Shown piece after piece: positions 20,743 through 29,168 of a DNA stretch of 64,000 nt. The notes beneath the pieces are model-generated. The model searched no databases. It had not been told where the DNA came from and was given only the letters and a program-made list of their open reading frames with translations. Position numbers and translations under genes: made by a program. Origin of the DNA: Sphingobacterium thalpophilum (GTDB lineage Bacteria; Bacteroidota; Bacteroidia; Sphingobacteriales; Sphingobacteriaceae); the NCBI RefSeq assembly GCF_038396785.1, contig NZ_CP151087.1:124001-188000 (forward strand), read 5' to 3'. The stretch's first letter is position 1, and the number at the start of each line of letters is the position of its first letter.

Positions 20743-21967
20743 AGAACCACCCTCCTCTCTGCGTATAAAAGCAATCGCTGGATTCCGGAACATCTAGTAC
20801 GCATCCCAGCATATGTGACAGGTCTATCCGGACATAGGTTCTTGTTGTATCTGCTTCGGAGTGACCCAGTGTTTCCGATATAATTGAGATTGGCGTGGAT
20901 TTGTCCAGCATTCTTTGCGCCAGACTGAATCTCAATGCATGCCCTCCATGATGCCTGTTCCCGAATTCGATTCCAGAAGACTTAAAAACAATTAAGATGG
21001 CTCCATGAACCGCTCCTCCATTAAGTGCCCCATATGGAGGACGACAACTTAAAAACACTTTGTCTGACATGGATTTTGGGCGTGCATACCGAACATAGTC
21101 GATAATGGCATTACCAACTATAGGTAAAAGTGGAAGTGTCAATGGATTTCCGGTCTTATATTGCACAAGCGTTATTTTATTGGTTTCCCAATTTATGTCG
21201 CTAAAACTCAAATTGGCTATATCCGAGACGCGCAGCCCTAGACGGGAGCATAATAATAGCATAGCATAGTTGCGTTTTCCAATATTGCTTGAACGGGAAA
21301 TCGATGTCTCTATCTTCTGTACTTCATCTGGAGCATAGAACGAAGGGGCCTTTACACGCTTGATTTTTTTACCAAGTGATTTTAGCATATAGGAATAGTC
21401 CTTTGCAATTATATTTTCGCGGAAGAGAAATAATAGAAAGCGGCGCGTAGTATCAATATACTCCTTCTGTTGATATTCGCGACTCTCAACATACCTCACT
21501 ATAGCTTCTTCGGTTATTCCCGAACGATTGTCTATTCCCAGTTCGAGTAGATATTCTATAAAGTTGCTCATTGTTTTTCTGTAACGCTGAAGTGTCTTCT
21601 TCTCATTTAAGCCCAGGGATTTCAAGTATTCAAGATACTGAATAGCGGCGGCGCCGATGTCACCCCGTAAGGGATGTTGTACCACATGCTGTCTTCTCCC
21701 TCCCAGATTGCTATCCAACAAAACATGGGTCAACACTTCAATACTTTTAATAAGGTCGCGATGATGGAATGTAACGTTGAAACCATCACGGCACGTCAGC
21801 ATATATTCGTTGCCGACGTTTTCGTCGTAGTCAACCAAGCCTCTTGAGTGCATATAAACAAGGATGCCTTTCTTCCACAACCAATTATAGGTGTAGATAC
21901 GACTGCCTGAATATCTGGCCTCTTTTAAAAGTTGGTTAGTACGTTCAATAAGATTTTGAATTTCCAT
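20735..21967 (-). CDS. RIT 2 tyrosine recombinase, first gene (RitA-type)
   Basis: A 410-residue recombinase and the promoter-proximal gene of the trio. It has an N-terminal region with YSGSRIYTYNWLWKKGILVY and a second DNA-binding segment, LNEKKTLQRYRKTMSNFIEY. The catalytic domain has R in LCSRLGLRVSDIANLS, K in LVQYKTGNPLTLPL, the box GHALRFSLAQRML, H in SETLGHSEADTTRTY and Tyr in TRTYVRIDL. The H-x-x-R box reads HALRF where RIT 1 has HALRH. It ends in QRGGWFYD. Confidence 0.9.
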   Translation of the reverse strand: MEIQNLIERTNQLLKEARYSGSRIYTYNWLWKKGILVYMHSRGLVDYDENVGNEYMLTCRDGFNVTFHHRDLIKSIEVLTHVLLDSNLGGRRQHVVQHPLRGDIGAAAIQYLEYLKSLGLNEKKTLQRYRKTMSNFIEYLLELGIDNRSGITEEAIVRYVESREYQQKEYIDTTRRFLLFLFRENIIAKDYSYMLKSLGKKIKRVKAPSFYAPDEVQKIETSISRSSNIGKRNYAMLLLCSRLGLRVSDIANLSFSDINWETNKITLVQYKTGNPLTLPLLPIVGNAIIDYVRYARPKSMSDKVFLSCRPPYGALNGGAVHGAILIVFKSSGIEFGNRHHGGHALRFSLAQRMLDKSTPISIISETLGHSEADTTRTYVRIDLSHMLGCVLDVPESSDCFYTQRGGWFYD

Positions 21968-22082
21968 AACTTTTACTATTTATGTTGATATATTGTAATA
22001 TGCAACACTAACGTTATGGAAAGCAATTATGTGTAGTCGTATTAATAATTGGCTATAAATGAATTTTGAGATGAGATCTGAT

Positions 22083-22147
22083 AATGGACTTTACATATCC
22101 ATATTGTTGTCATAGCCTTTATTATGGAAAGCTTTCCATAATAAAGG
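22083..22147. other. RIT 2 right-end attachment region with a 32-bp perfect palindrome
   Basis: The right copy of the 38-bp terminal repeat (22083-22120) ends in CCTTT. The following bases make a perfect 32-bp palindrome at 22116-22147 (half-site CCTTTATTATGGAAAG), so AAAGG occurs in inverted orientation at its two ends. CATAG-CCTTTA-TTATG at 22111-22126 is a full inverted-arm site with a 6-bp spacer, and CATAA at 22137-22141 is the outer arm next to the target repeat. Confidence 0.7.
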
Positions 22148-22262
22148 AGAAAGTCTAAGAAAAAAAAGGTAATATTGTCAGGTCATTGGTAATGATAACC
22201 CTTGAACCAAAATCAGGGGGGTCAGTATGCCCGGAATGGGGTCAACATCATCGGAATATGCA
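22143..22262 (+). other. Native istB tail and right end of the IS21 element
   Basis: From AAAGG at 22143 the original IstB frame gives GESLRKKR and stop at 22170-22172. About 90 bp remain to the IS end at 22262, with two inverted TIR-like units containing GGGGGTCAGTATGCCCGGAA and GGGGTCAACATCATCGGAAT. The kinase frame reading in from the right is forced through this segment and stops at 22178. Confidence 0.85.
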
Positions 22263-24889
22263 CCTATGAGAGGTATGTGTTGATAACCTGACAGCATTCT
22301 AATATGTTGTGTCGCCTCAATACCACTCATTATCGGCATCTGTACATCCATAATAATAAGGGAAAACTGCTTTTTCCTGCATTCTTCCAAAGCCTGTAAA
22401 CCGTTTGCAGCTTCCGTTAAATGTATATTGGGAGCAAGAGACTTCGTTATCCTATTGTTCAGGACCATATTTACTGGGTTATCATCAACCAAAAGCACAT
22501 CTAATTCTTGTGCAAATGCATGCGAATCTTTCTCTGGCTGATCCTGAATAATTTCTAATACAGTACTTCTGTCTACCTTTTTTAGGGTTTTGTATAGATC
22601 ATGTGATTTTATAGGCTTCAACAGTAAATGTGTATTTTCTATTTTCCTAACCGAAGTAAGTATATCGAATTCTTCCGAAGAAGAAGAAAGTACTATAAAT
22701 GGAGCGATCTCTTTTCGCTGATTTAACAAGCCTTTTATTTTCTCAATTGTTTCCAATCCAGACATGATAGGCATATGATAGTCCATCAAAATCACATCAA
22801 ACCGCTCACCCTTCAACATGATATCCAGTGCTTCCATGTCGTTAGAAGCCAATGTGGATTTGATATTTTTATAGGTAAGCATGTGTTCAAGGATGACCCT
22901 GTTGCTTTCATTATCATCTACCACTAATGCCGTTTTAATAGCCGTTTCTTCTTCCTTCCATTCAGACATTTCGTATGGAACCGTAAGATCGAAGAAAAAT
23001 ACAGATCCGCTGTCTATCTCGCTTTTTAGAGATAAACGACTCCCCATATAGCCCAGGATATTGTTTGAGATCGTTAGCCCCAGCCCCGTACCGCCAAATC
23101 GCTTGCTGATTGAACTGTTTTCCTGGATAAAGGCATCAAAAATATATTTCTGTTTCTCAATAGGAATGCCGATTCCTGTATCTCTTACCGAGAAACGCAA
23201 AGCAATCTTCTGATTATCCATGCGCAATTTCTCAACCTTTAGTTCAATCTCACCCTTTTCTGTGAATTTCACAGCATTCCCTAGTAGATTGATCAAGATC
23301 TGTTTTAACCTGGCTTCATCAATAAAAAGTGTTTTTGGGAGGCCCGGCTCAACGTTGAGAAGAAGTTCGATGTTTTTTTTCTGGGATTGATAAAGAATCA
23401 CGTTGATGACTTGACTTAACATATCATATACGTCACTTTTTTCGATCAAAAGTTCCATTTTTCCGGATTCTATTTTAGAAAAATCTAGAATATCATTGAT
23501 GATGCTGAGCAGGTTTTCTCCTGATTCGTTGATGTAATTCAGATATTGTGTTTGTGTTTCATTCAATGGTGTACGGAGGAGGAGGTCTGAAAATCCAATA
23601 ACTCCGTTCAAAGGCGTGAGGATCTCATGACTCATATTGGCCAGAAATTCGGATTTCGCTCTGCTGGCTATATCCGTAGTTTCCTTAGCGCTTTTCAGTT
23701 CTTCGTTTATTTTAACGGCATTTGTAATATTCTGTATGGAAATAATTATACCTCCAACCTCATCTTTTGTAAGAAACCACGGTCCGACTTTAAGGTCGTA
23801 ATGCTGAATTTCTTCTTTACCTTCCACCTTTACTGCAAAATCCCCATCGATGTACATTTCTCCCAAAAGCGCATTCCTGTAAATTTTCTTTCTTTCTTCT
23901 GGAATATTAGGCGATATTGTAAATAGATTATTGCCGATAAGATCGACATTATTCATACTAAATTCATCTCGCCATCGGCTACTTACAGCCACGTAGTTAA
24001 GGGCTTTATCAAACATTGCCAATGGAATAGGAACATCAGTGGCAAAGGACTGCATCATAGCCTCCTTCTCGGCAACCTCTAGAAACATTTTTTTGAAGGC
24101 ATCAATGTCCTGAATAATTCCAAAAACCCTGTGGCATATTTCATTTTCAAATTCAGGAATCCCTTTTACCCTTACCCAAATCGTGACGCCGTCATTACGC
24201 AGGAGTTGCAGCACTTCATCAAAAGAAATTCCTTGTTGTACTGCTCTATCAAATAGATATTCTATTCGCTCTCTATTTTTTCCTTCGTAAAATCCAAGGG
24301 CATTTTCAATAGTTGGTTGGAAATTGATGTTAGTTTTATGAATTTCTCGCACACTTTGAGACCAAGTGAGCTTTCCGCTTTTCATATTGACTTCCCAGCC
24401 TCCCACTTGCGCAACCGCACTTGTTTCCTCGAGCATTTCCTTCGTATAAAACAGATCTTTTTCCAACTTATCCCGGCGCATTATGTCAGATTTCAGTTGA
24501 ATATAGACGAAAATGGTGACACCAATTGCTGCAACTGCAGAAAATATAATGAACAAAACGGTCCGTTTGGTGGAGTTATTCAGATCTTCATTTTTTAAGG
24601 CAAGTTGAACTTCACCGTGTTTTACAAATTCCTGAACGAGCATTCGACATTTATCCATGGTCCGCTTGTTTTGCTCAAGCTCTTCTGGGGTCATTAATAT
24701 ACCCTTTTTACGATTATTAATCAGCGAGACATATTCTTTCATCAGCAGGTCTGAGGTGTGCCGCAGTTCATGAAAGATATTAATTTGGAGTTTATCTTTA
24801 AGATTAAACTTGTCTTGGTCAGCAATAAGCAGGGGATATTCTTTCCCGCTTTTATTCTACGGTTCAAGAAATTCTTCCTTGCCGGTAAG
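22263..24889 (-). pseudogene. Middle part of disrupted hybrid histidine kinase (PAS-HisKA-HATPase-REC-REC)
   Basis: The longest open stretch starts at the ATG at 24742 and holds the end of a CHASE3 domain, a membrane segment (TVLFIIFSAVAAIGVTIFVYI), PAS-like regions (GGWEVNMKSGKLTWS), a HisKA box with the phospho-acceptor His (EFLANMSHEILTPLNG), an HATPase_c domain (GNAVKFTEKGEIEL, DTGIGIP, GGTGLGLTISNN) and one full receiver (DVILMDYHMPIMSG). The last receiver (LIIMDVQMPIMSG) is cut after HIPLIG by the IS21 composite. Upstream of the ATG the same frame continues to the ISAon1 junction (TGKEEFLEP), with a TAG at 24859-24857 where CHASE3 proteins have Tyr. Joining the pieces from the ATG at 26486 gives a 974-codon frame with that one stop. 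Confidence 0.92.
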
Positions 24890-24912
24890 GGATCAGTTTC
24901 AAAACCTGTGGA

Positions 24913-25761
24913 CTACGCAAATAATTTGGTCAATCTGAACAGGAAGAAATTGATGTCACCTACACCTCTAAACTGACTTCTGAAAGCTTTTATCTTTGCA
25001 TTGAAAGATTCTGCTGAAGCATTTGTACTCTTGTTGTCGAAGTAGTTCAATATTTTTTTGTGATGGATATTTATGGTTCTGGAGACGGTGTTGAATGACT
25101 TGAAGCCGGCCTGTTCCACTTTATCCGCCCATTTTGCCAACCTTGTAAAGGCGTAGATCTTATCTATGGTGGTGTTGAATATCCAAGAGAGTTCTTGGGA
25201 TAGCCTGTACGCCTTTTCAATATCGGGATATCGCTCAAAGAGTACAGCAGCCCTTTCTCTTTGCTCGTAAGTCCATTTATGTTCACTTTTATAAAGCAGG
25301 TATCGGCTTCTTGCAAGTAACTGTTTGATGGTTTCACTGTTGGATAGGACTTCCGGAAAATAGGTTTCCTTATTCTTTCGTGCTTGGTCAATTGCTTGAT
25401 TTTCATCGTCAATGGCCTGCCAGCGGTGCTTTATCCTTATTTCCTGAAGCGCTTCGTTAGCAAGTTGCTGAACATGGAAACGGTCTATTACCTGAACAGC
25501 ATTGGGAAAGCATCTTTTGGCTATCAATCCCATATTACCGGCTAAATCAAGCGTTATCTCTTGAACTTTATTTCGTAATCTCTGTGGGATCTTTTGAAGG
25601 ATCGGGATAATGTTCTCTGATTTTGTCCCGTTCAGTATGGCTACAATGGTCCCTTTTTTGCCCCGTGCTTCTTTATTGGTGACAACGGTATAGAGCTCGC
25701 CATGGGATAGGCAGGTCTCGTCAATAGAAAGATGGCCGCTGACATTCTGTGGGAAGGTCAA
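24913..25761 (-). CDS. ISAon1-type transposase, catalytic ORF
   Basis: At least 282 residues of a DDE_Tnp_ISL3-type catalytic domain: LSIDETCLSHGELYTVVTN (first Asp), VQEITLDLAGNMGLIAKR and VIDRFHVQQLANEAL (second region), and STNASAESFNAKIKAFRSQF (Glu in A-E-S-F-N). The frame extends upstream without an ATG to about 25900 (SIQTISSFYGISASKLRRYY), meeting the N-terminal ORF in a different frame. Family members encode the transposase in two parts, so a +1 type frameshift, or a separate start, is expected. I cannot tell which from sequence alone. Confidence 0.88.
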   Translation of the reverse strand: MTFPQNVSGHLSIDETCLSHGELYTVVTNKEARGKKGTIVAILNGTKSENIIPILQKIPQRLRNKVQEITLDLAGNMGLIAKRCFPNAVQVIDRFHVQQLANEALQEIRIKHRWQAIDDENQAIDQARKNKETYFPEVLSNSETIKQLLARSRYLLYKSEHKWTYEQRERAAVLFERYPDIEKAYRLSQELSWIFNTTIDKIYAFTRLAKWADKVEQAGFKSFNTVSRTINIHHKKILNYFDNKSTNASAESFNAKIKAFRSQFRGVGDINFFLFRLTKLFA

Positions 25762-25876
25762 TCCATCTCGCGCATTTTCGCGATGCTCCCAATCCTGGAA
25801 ACCGCTCAGTTTATTGCGGTAGTATCTCCTTAGTTTACTGGCTGATATCCCATAGAATGAACTGATGGTCTGAATG

Positions 25877-26257
25877 CTATGAGCCTGGTTGTCCGCTGAT
25901 ACCTTTTAAAAAAGCTGCGAAATCCTGTGTGATGCGCGTCCCTTTGGCTACTAGTTCCCAATTTCTGTAGACTACTTTATCGGTATCCTGGTTGAGCCAC
26001 CTGCGGCGCTTGACATGAAGATAGACCTGCATGCCACGGATAGGAAAATCTTGAAGGGTAACGGGTTCGAAAAACCCCTTGGAAATCAACTTCTGGCCTT
26101 GATATTCTTCAGGTGTATTATTGAGTTCCTCCAGAAAGATATCCAGTCTTTTTTCTTCTTTGGAATAGTGGGTCATCTCAAAATAATCGGAAACTCCTTC
26201 GGGAATAATTAAGGGCATTAACGCGTTAAAAGATTCGTGCATCTGTATAAATATCAA
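25877..26257 (-). CDS. ISAon1-type transposase N-terminal region protein
   Basis: A 126-residue ORF preceding the catalytic ORF. It contains SDYFEMTHYSKEEKRLDIFL and the basic, aromatic VYLHVKRRRWLN segment, and ends with QDFAAFLKGISGQPGS. The downstream ORF picks up in the +1 frame near ATC-AGC-G-GAC (25890 region) with DNQAHSIQTIS. Proteins of this type are annotated as the N-terminal region of ISAon1 transposases and probably bind the IS ends. Confidence 0.85.
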   Translation of the reverse strand: MIFIQMHESFNALMPLIIPEGVSDYFEMTHYSKEEKRLDIFLEELNNTPEEYQGQKLISKGFFEPVTLQDFPIRGMQVYLHVKRRRWLNQDTDKVVYRNWELVAKGTRITQDFAAFLKGISGQPGS

Positions 26258-26310
26258 AGCACAAATATCTAATTATTTTTTATCCCCTCCACAACTTTTG
26301 TACATGATCC

Positions 26311-26486
26311 CCGGTAAGCTGGTAGCCCCGATTGCCAGTTTCAGCATTTAACAACGTGTTTAAAATATCCTTTATTAAACTGATAGATTCCTTCGTTTTT
26401 AAGAGGCTTTCCCTGCTTTCCATCTGCTTATTTATGCTAATATAAGAGGCTATAGAACCTGTAATTAGCAGTATCATAGAGAGCAT
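26311..26486 (-). pseudogene. 5' part of the disrupted hybrid histidine kinase (start of CHASE3 domain)
   Basis: From the ATG at 26486 the frame reads MLSMILLITGSIASYISINK (first membrane helix), then CHASE3 sequence ending NAETGNRGYQLTG at the ISAon1 junction. An alternative start lies at 26524-26522 (ATG-CCA), whose reading MPKKIIRNLQIGVM would fit the family better, but it is out of frame by one base in a run of seven A. Either a slip in that run has occurred or 26486 is the true start. Confidence 0.88.
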
Positions 26487-26892
26487 TACACCGATCTGAA
26501 GATTTCTAATAATTTTTTTGGCATAGGGTGGTTGTTTGCTGTTAAGATACGAAAAAAGTAAATAATTACCTTAGATTTCCTATTGAATACTTTGAATAAT
26601 AATTCAAGGTGGGCCATGTTACTATTGGCGCCAATAGTATATTGCACTGTTAAGTTGTTATTTTCAGATATTTAATTCGATCATTACACAACTGGAAATG
26701 ATATTTCAAAACAACGGGACGACCAGGAAATAAAATCATAAAACATGAGGTGATCTGGACGTTGACGGGTAAAAATTGCGTGCGATTATTTATTATTAGA
26801 AATTAAAACAATTGACTATTCAATTTGATTTATAAAAAAACGGTCGAATATAGGTTCGGCCGTTACTCAGGAAAAGCTCCCGAACATGGGCA
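26487..26892. other. Intergenic stretch upstream of the kinase and downstream of the ferritin-like gene
   Basis: About 400 bp, AT-rich. It should contain the kinase promoter on the minus strand. The inverted pair TTGGCGCC-AATAG around 26624 is short, and no RNA gene or coding frame is recognisable. Confidence 0.4.
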
Positions 26893-27282
26893 TTACTCCA
26901 ATCTTTTTAATCTGAACAATAACTGTTGGACAGCTTCTTGTGCATCATCAATAATGGATTGTGAGAAGTTTTCTTTAAAAAGTCCTTCTCGTTTGTTTTC
27001 AACTTGCTTGTAAAAATCCTCAATGTATTTGATGTAATTAGCCGGTTTTGACGTTTGGGGAATCACGATATCGAGTGTACCTTCCAATGAAAAGGTGGTT
27101 TCCACCAGTCTGTCTGTAATATCAATAAGAGACTTAATCGCCTGGTCTAACGAAATATGAGCCTCATAGCTCCCTTTTCCTGTTATCGACCAATGGGTCA
27201 GCTTCAATGCGTTTCTGAATGAAATCATTTCACCTAAAAAGTTCGCAATTTCCTGTTTTGAGTGCTGTTGTTTTTTTGCCAT
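26893..27282 (-). CDS. DUF5856-like ferritin/Dps-fold protein
   Basis: A 129-residue, mostly helical protein. The segments NALKLTHWSITGKGSYEAHI and LDQAIKSLIDITDRLVE recall the first two helices of Dps-type ferritins, in which H-W and D/E residues form a metal site. The C-terminal helix DAQEAVQQLLFRLKRL ends the bundle. Proteins annotated DUF5856 have this layout. A role in metal or oxidative-stress handling is inferred. It stands alone on the minus strand in a stress-type neighbourhood. Confidence 0.6.
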   Translation of the reverse strand: MAKKQQHSKQEIANFLGEMISFRNALKLTHWSITGKGSYEAHISLDQAIKSLIDITDRLVETTFSLEGTLDIVIPQTSKPANYIKYIEDFYKQVENKREGLFKENFSQSIIDDAQEAVQQLLFRLKRLE

Positions 27283-27475
27283 GATATTTTACTTTTATTT
27301 AAGTCACATTTTTGGTTATTATAACAACATCCTAGCGGTCAAAGTTTTTTTTTTTATTAGAAAAACCGCTAGTGATCAAGAAATCAAGGACATCCGGATG
27401 TTCGACTGTATAGTTTTGTGTACCAAAAGGCCTACCCAACGAGGTAGGACGAAATTAGGGGATTGTACTATACTT

Positions 27476-27841
27476 TTAACTAGCCAATACGTCGTGAATA
27501 CTGGACGTAATTTCATTTAAATCAAAAGGTTTCGCAATAAATCCGTTTGAGCCAAGTCCTTCGGCAACATCGCGACCATCTACACTTGCGGATAGAACAA
27601 GGATAGGTATATTTTTGATTTCGGGTGTATTGCGTATGATTTTAATCAGCTGGTCGCCCGAAAGCACGGGCACCCAGAGATCGAATAACAAAAGATCTGG
27701 CTGATATGCTATGAGCTGTTTGGTCAGATTTGTACTGTTTGTTTCGCATAAAACCTGGTATCCCTCCAGATCCAAGAATAAATACAACATCTCAACAATG
27801 CCTTGGTCATCGTCACAGATCATTATTTTCTTACTTTCCAT
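27476..27841 (-). CDS. Single-domain response regulator (CheY-like)
   Basis: A 121-residue receiver domain without an output domain. The acidic pocket is IMICDDDQGI, the phospho-acceptor Asp is in DLLLFDLWVPVLSG, the Ser/Thr switch is in ILVLSASVDG and the Lys is in FIAKPFDLNE. Its start overlaps the end of the kinase gene by 11 bp, so kinase and regulator form a coupled pair. A paralogue with the same layout lies at 57419-57790. Confidence 0.92.
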   Translation of the reverse strand: MESKKIMICDDDQGIVEMLYLFLDLEGYQVLCETNSTNLTKQLIAYQPDLLLFDLWVPVLSGDQLIKIIRNTPEIKNIPILVLSASVDGRDVAEGLGSNGFIAKPFDLNEITSSIHDVLAS

Positions 27842-29168
27842 CGTTTTCTGTCCTCATTATTGGTAATGTGAAATTAAAAGTAGAACCTTCTCCGGGTTCG
27901 CTTTCTACCCAAAGGGTTCCGTTGTGATGCGTTACGATCTCGTGCGATACATAAAGTCCAATACCCAATCGCGGAAATTTCTTTTGGGTATGGCCGGCGC
28001 GAAAGAAGCGCTCAAATATTTTTTGCTTGTCGACATTTGCTATTCCCATGCCATAGTCTCGTACAGAGATCTTGACAAAATTGGCAACCCTGTGAATGGC
28101 AACGTCAACTCTATTTGAACCCGTTGAATATTTGATCGCATTGGATAACAGATTATTGATTACCTGAATAATTTGCAATTCATCACCGCTAACTGTAGCA
28201 TCTGTGGAGCCTAATAGGTTTATTTCGTAACCCGGTACACCTACCATTATATTGTTAATGGCCTCCCGAATTGTATGATCTATGGCAAATGGCTCCATGT
28301 GGAGATCAATATGGCCAGATTGTATTTTTGAGGTGTCTAGTAGTTTAACGATCAATATATTAAGTCGATCTATATAGGCCGAAATTTTATCCAATGTACT
28401 GATAAATTTGCTGTCAGAATGTTCTATACTCAGTCGTTGTAGAATTTGTATAAGCCCCTTAATGGTCGTTAGGGACGTCTTTAGTTCATGACTTGCGACG
28501 GACAAAAAATCGTCTTTACGTAGATCCTGTTCTTTTTTCTCGGTTATGTCTTCAATGGCGATCAGGATACGGTCTTTATATTGCCCTTCAAACTCTATGC
28601 GATAGGCATTTAATAGCATCACTTTGCGACCGATATGCGGAAATACATGTTCTACTTCGTAGTCAATTACGGGATTGCTGGTTGGTAAAATATGCGTAAG
28701 AAGTTCCTTTAACGAGGGGATATCCCATTGCTTATTGCCCAGATCAAATAGTAATTTTCCTACAGTCTCTTCTAAGGAGACATGAAATGATGTCAAAAAA
28801 TGTTTATTTGCAATCAGCACAGTATAATTGCCATCGAGTACTAGAAGACTTTCGCGAGCCGTTTCAATCATGCTCGAGAGGAAGCTTTCTTTATCTTGCA
28901 ATTCTTTGGTCCGTTGCTGTATTTTGATCTCAACATTGTTTTTTTTCTCCCGGAGTTCATGTTCGGCCTTTTTACGCGAGGTAATATCATTTTGAACACC
29001 AATAAAGTGTGTCACTTGGCCGGCCTCATTCTTCACAGGCGAAATGAAAAGCTCATTCCAAAAAAGCGTTCCGTCGGGATTATTGACCATCGGATTTGTA
29101 TTTAAATATGGGAAGGCTTTAATTGAAGACAAGGCAAAAGCGATAGTGCAAATGTAAATAACTGCCAA
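27831..29168 (-). CDS. PAS-domain histidine kinase, apparently 5'-truncated
   Basis: Up to 445 residues. The frame opens with a partial PAS domain (DGTLFWNELFISPVKNEAGQ, FIGVQNDITSRKKAE), followed by a coiled coil, a second PAS (DGNYTVLIANKHFLTSF), a HisKA box (LSVASHELKTSLTTIKG) and HATPase_c (NNLLSNAIKYSTGS, RDYGMGIANVDK, RLGIGLYVSHEIV). No ATG precedes the PAS remnant, the formal start is TTG, and the sequence upstream of about 29150 belongs to a repeat that recurs at 38232. I infer that the N-terminal part was lost by rearrangement. The catalytic core is intact and could still phosphorylate the adjacent receiver. Confidence 0.8.
   Translation of the reverse strand: MAVIYICTIAFALSSIKAFPYLNTNPMVNNPDGTLFWNELFISPVKNEAGQVTHFIGVQNDITSRKKAEHELREKKNNVEIKIQQRTKELQDKESFLSSMIETARESLLVLDGNYTVLIANKHFLTSFHVSLEETVGKLLFDLGNKQWDIPSLKELLTHILPTSNPVIDYEVEHVFPHIGRKVMLLNAYRIEFEGQYKDRILIAIEDITEKKEQDLRKDDFLSVASHELKTSLTTIKGLIQILQRLSIEHSDSKFISTLDKISAYIDRLNILIVKLLDTSKIQSGHIDLHMEPFAIDHTIREAINNIMVGVPGYEINLLGSTDATVSGDELQIIQVINNLLSNAIKYSTGSNRVDVAIHRVANFVKISVRDYGMGIANVDKQKIFERFFRAGHTQKKFPRLGIGLYVSHEIVTHHNGTLWVESEPGEGSTFNFTLPIMRTENDGK

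Larger units (their letters stand above)
18628..22142. mobile_element. RIT element 2 (three tyrosine recombinases, 3515 bp)
   Basis: The element lies between two copies of AAAGG (18623-18627 and 22143-22147). Removing it restores the canonical istB 3' end. A perfect 38-bp inverted repeat covers 18623-18660 and 22083-22120 and includes one inverted copy of AAAGG. Beyond it the right end has a further 22-bp perfect palindrome. Its proteins are clearly related to those of RIT 1 in the same order, but differ widely in sequence, so it is a separate arrival and not a local duplication. Confidence 0.93.
12551..22262. mobile_element. IS21-family element carrying two nested RIT elements (9712 bp composite)
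   Basis: The ends are imperfect inverted repeats: left TGCATATACCGGAGCATGCT, right (complement) TGCATATTCCGATGATGTTG, each followed by a run of C. A perfect 6-bp target duplication, CCTATG, lies at 12545-12550 and 22263-22268. Removing the two RIT elements and their 5-bp duplications leaves about 2.69 kb with istA and istB in the usual order, normal for IS21. Both genes are interrupted near conserved regions, so this copy cannot make a normal IstA. The composite sits in the final receiver domain of a histidine kinase gene. Confidence 0.93.
24890..26310. mobile_element. ISAon1-type (ISL3-like DDE) insertion sequence, 1421 bp
   Basis: Ends are inverted repeats: GGATCAGTTTCAAAACCTG at 24890 and, complementing the right end, GGATCATGTACAAAAGTTG at 26310, both followed by TGGA. 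An exact 8-bp target duplication, CCGGTAAG, lies at 24882-24889 and 26311-26318. It separates LTG of the CHASE3 domain (GNRGYQLTG) from KEEFLEP and so was a second, independent hit on the same kinase gene. Confidence 0.93.

Noticed and set aside
13612..22142. Tandem duplication of one recombinase cluster
   Set aside because: The two trios match in order but are highly diverged, have different terminal repeats and each has its own target duplication, so they are separate insertions.
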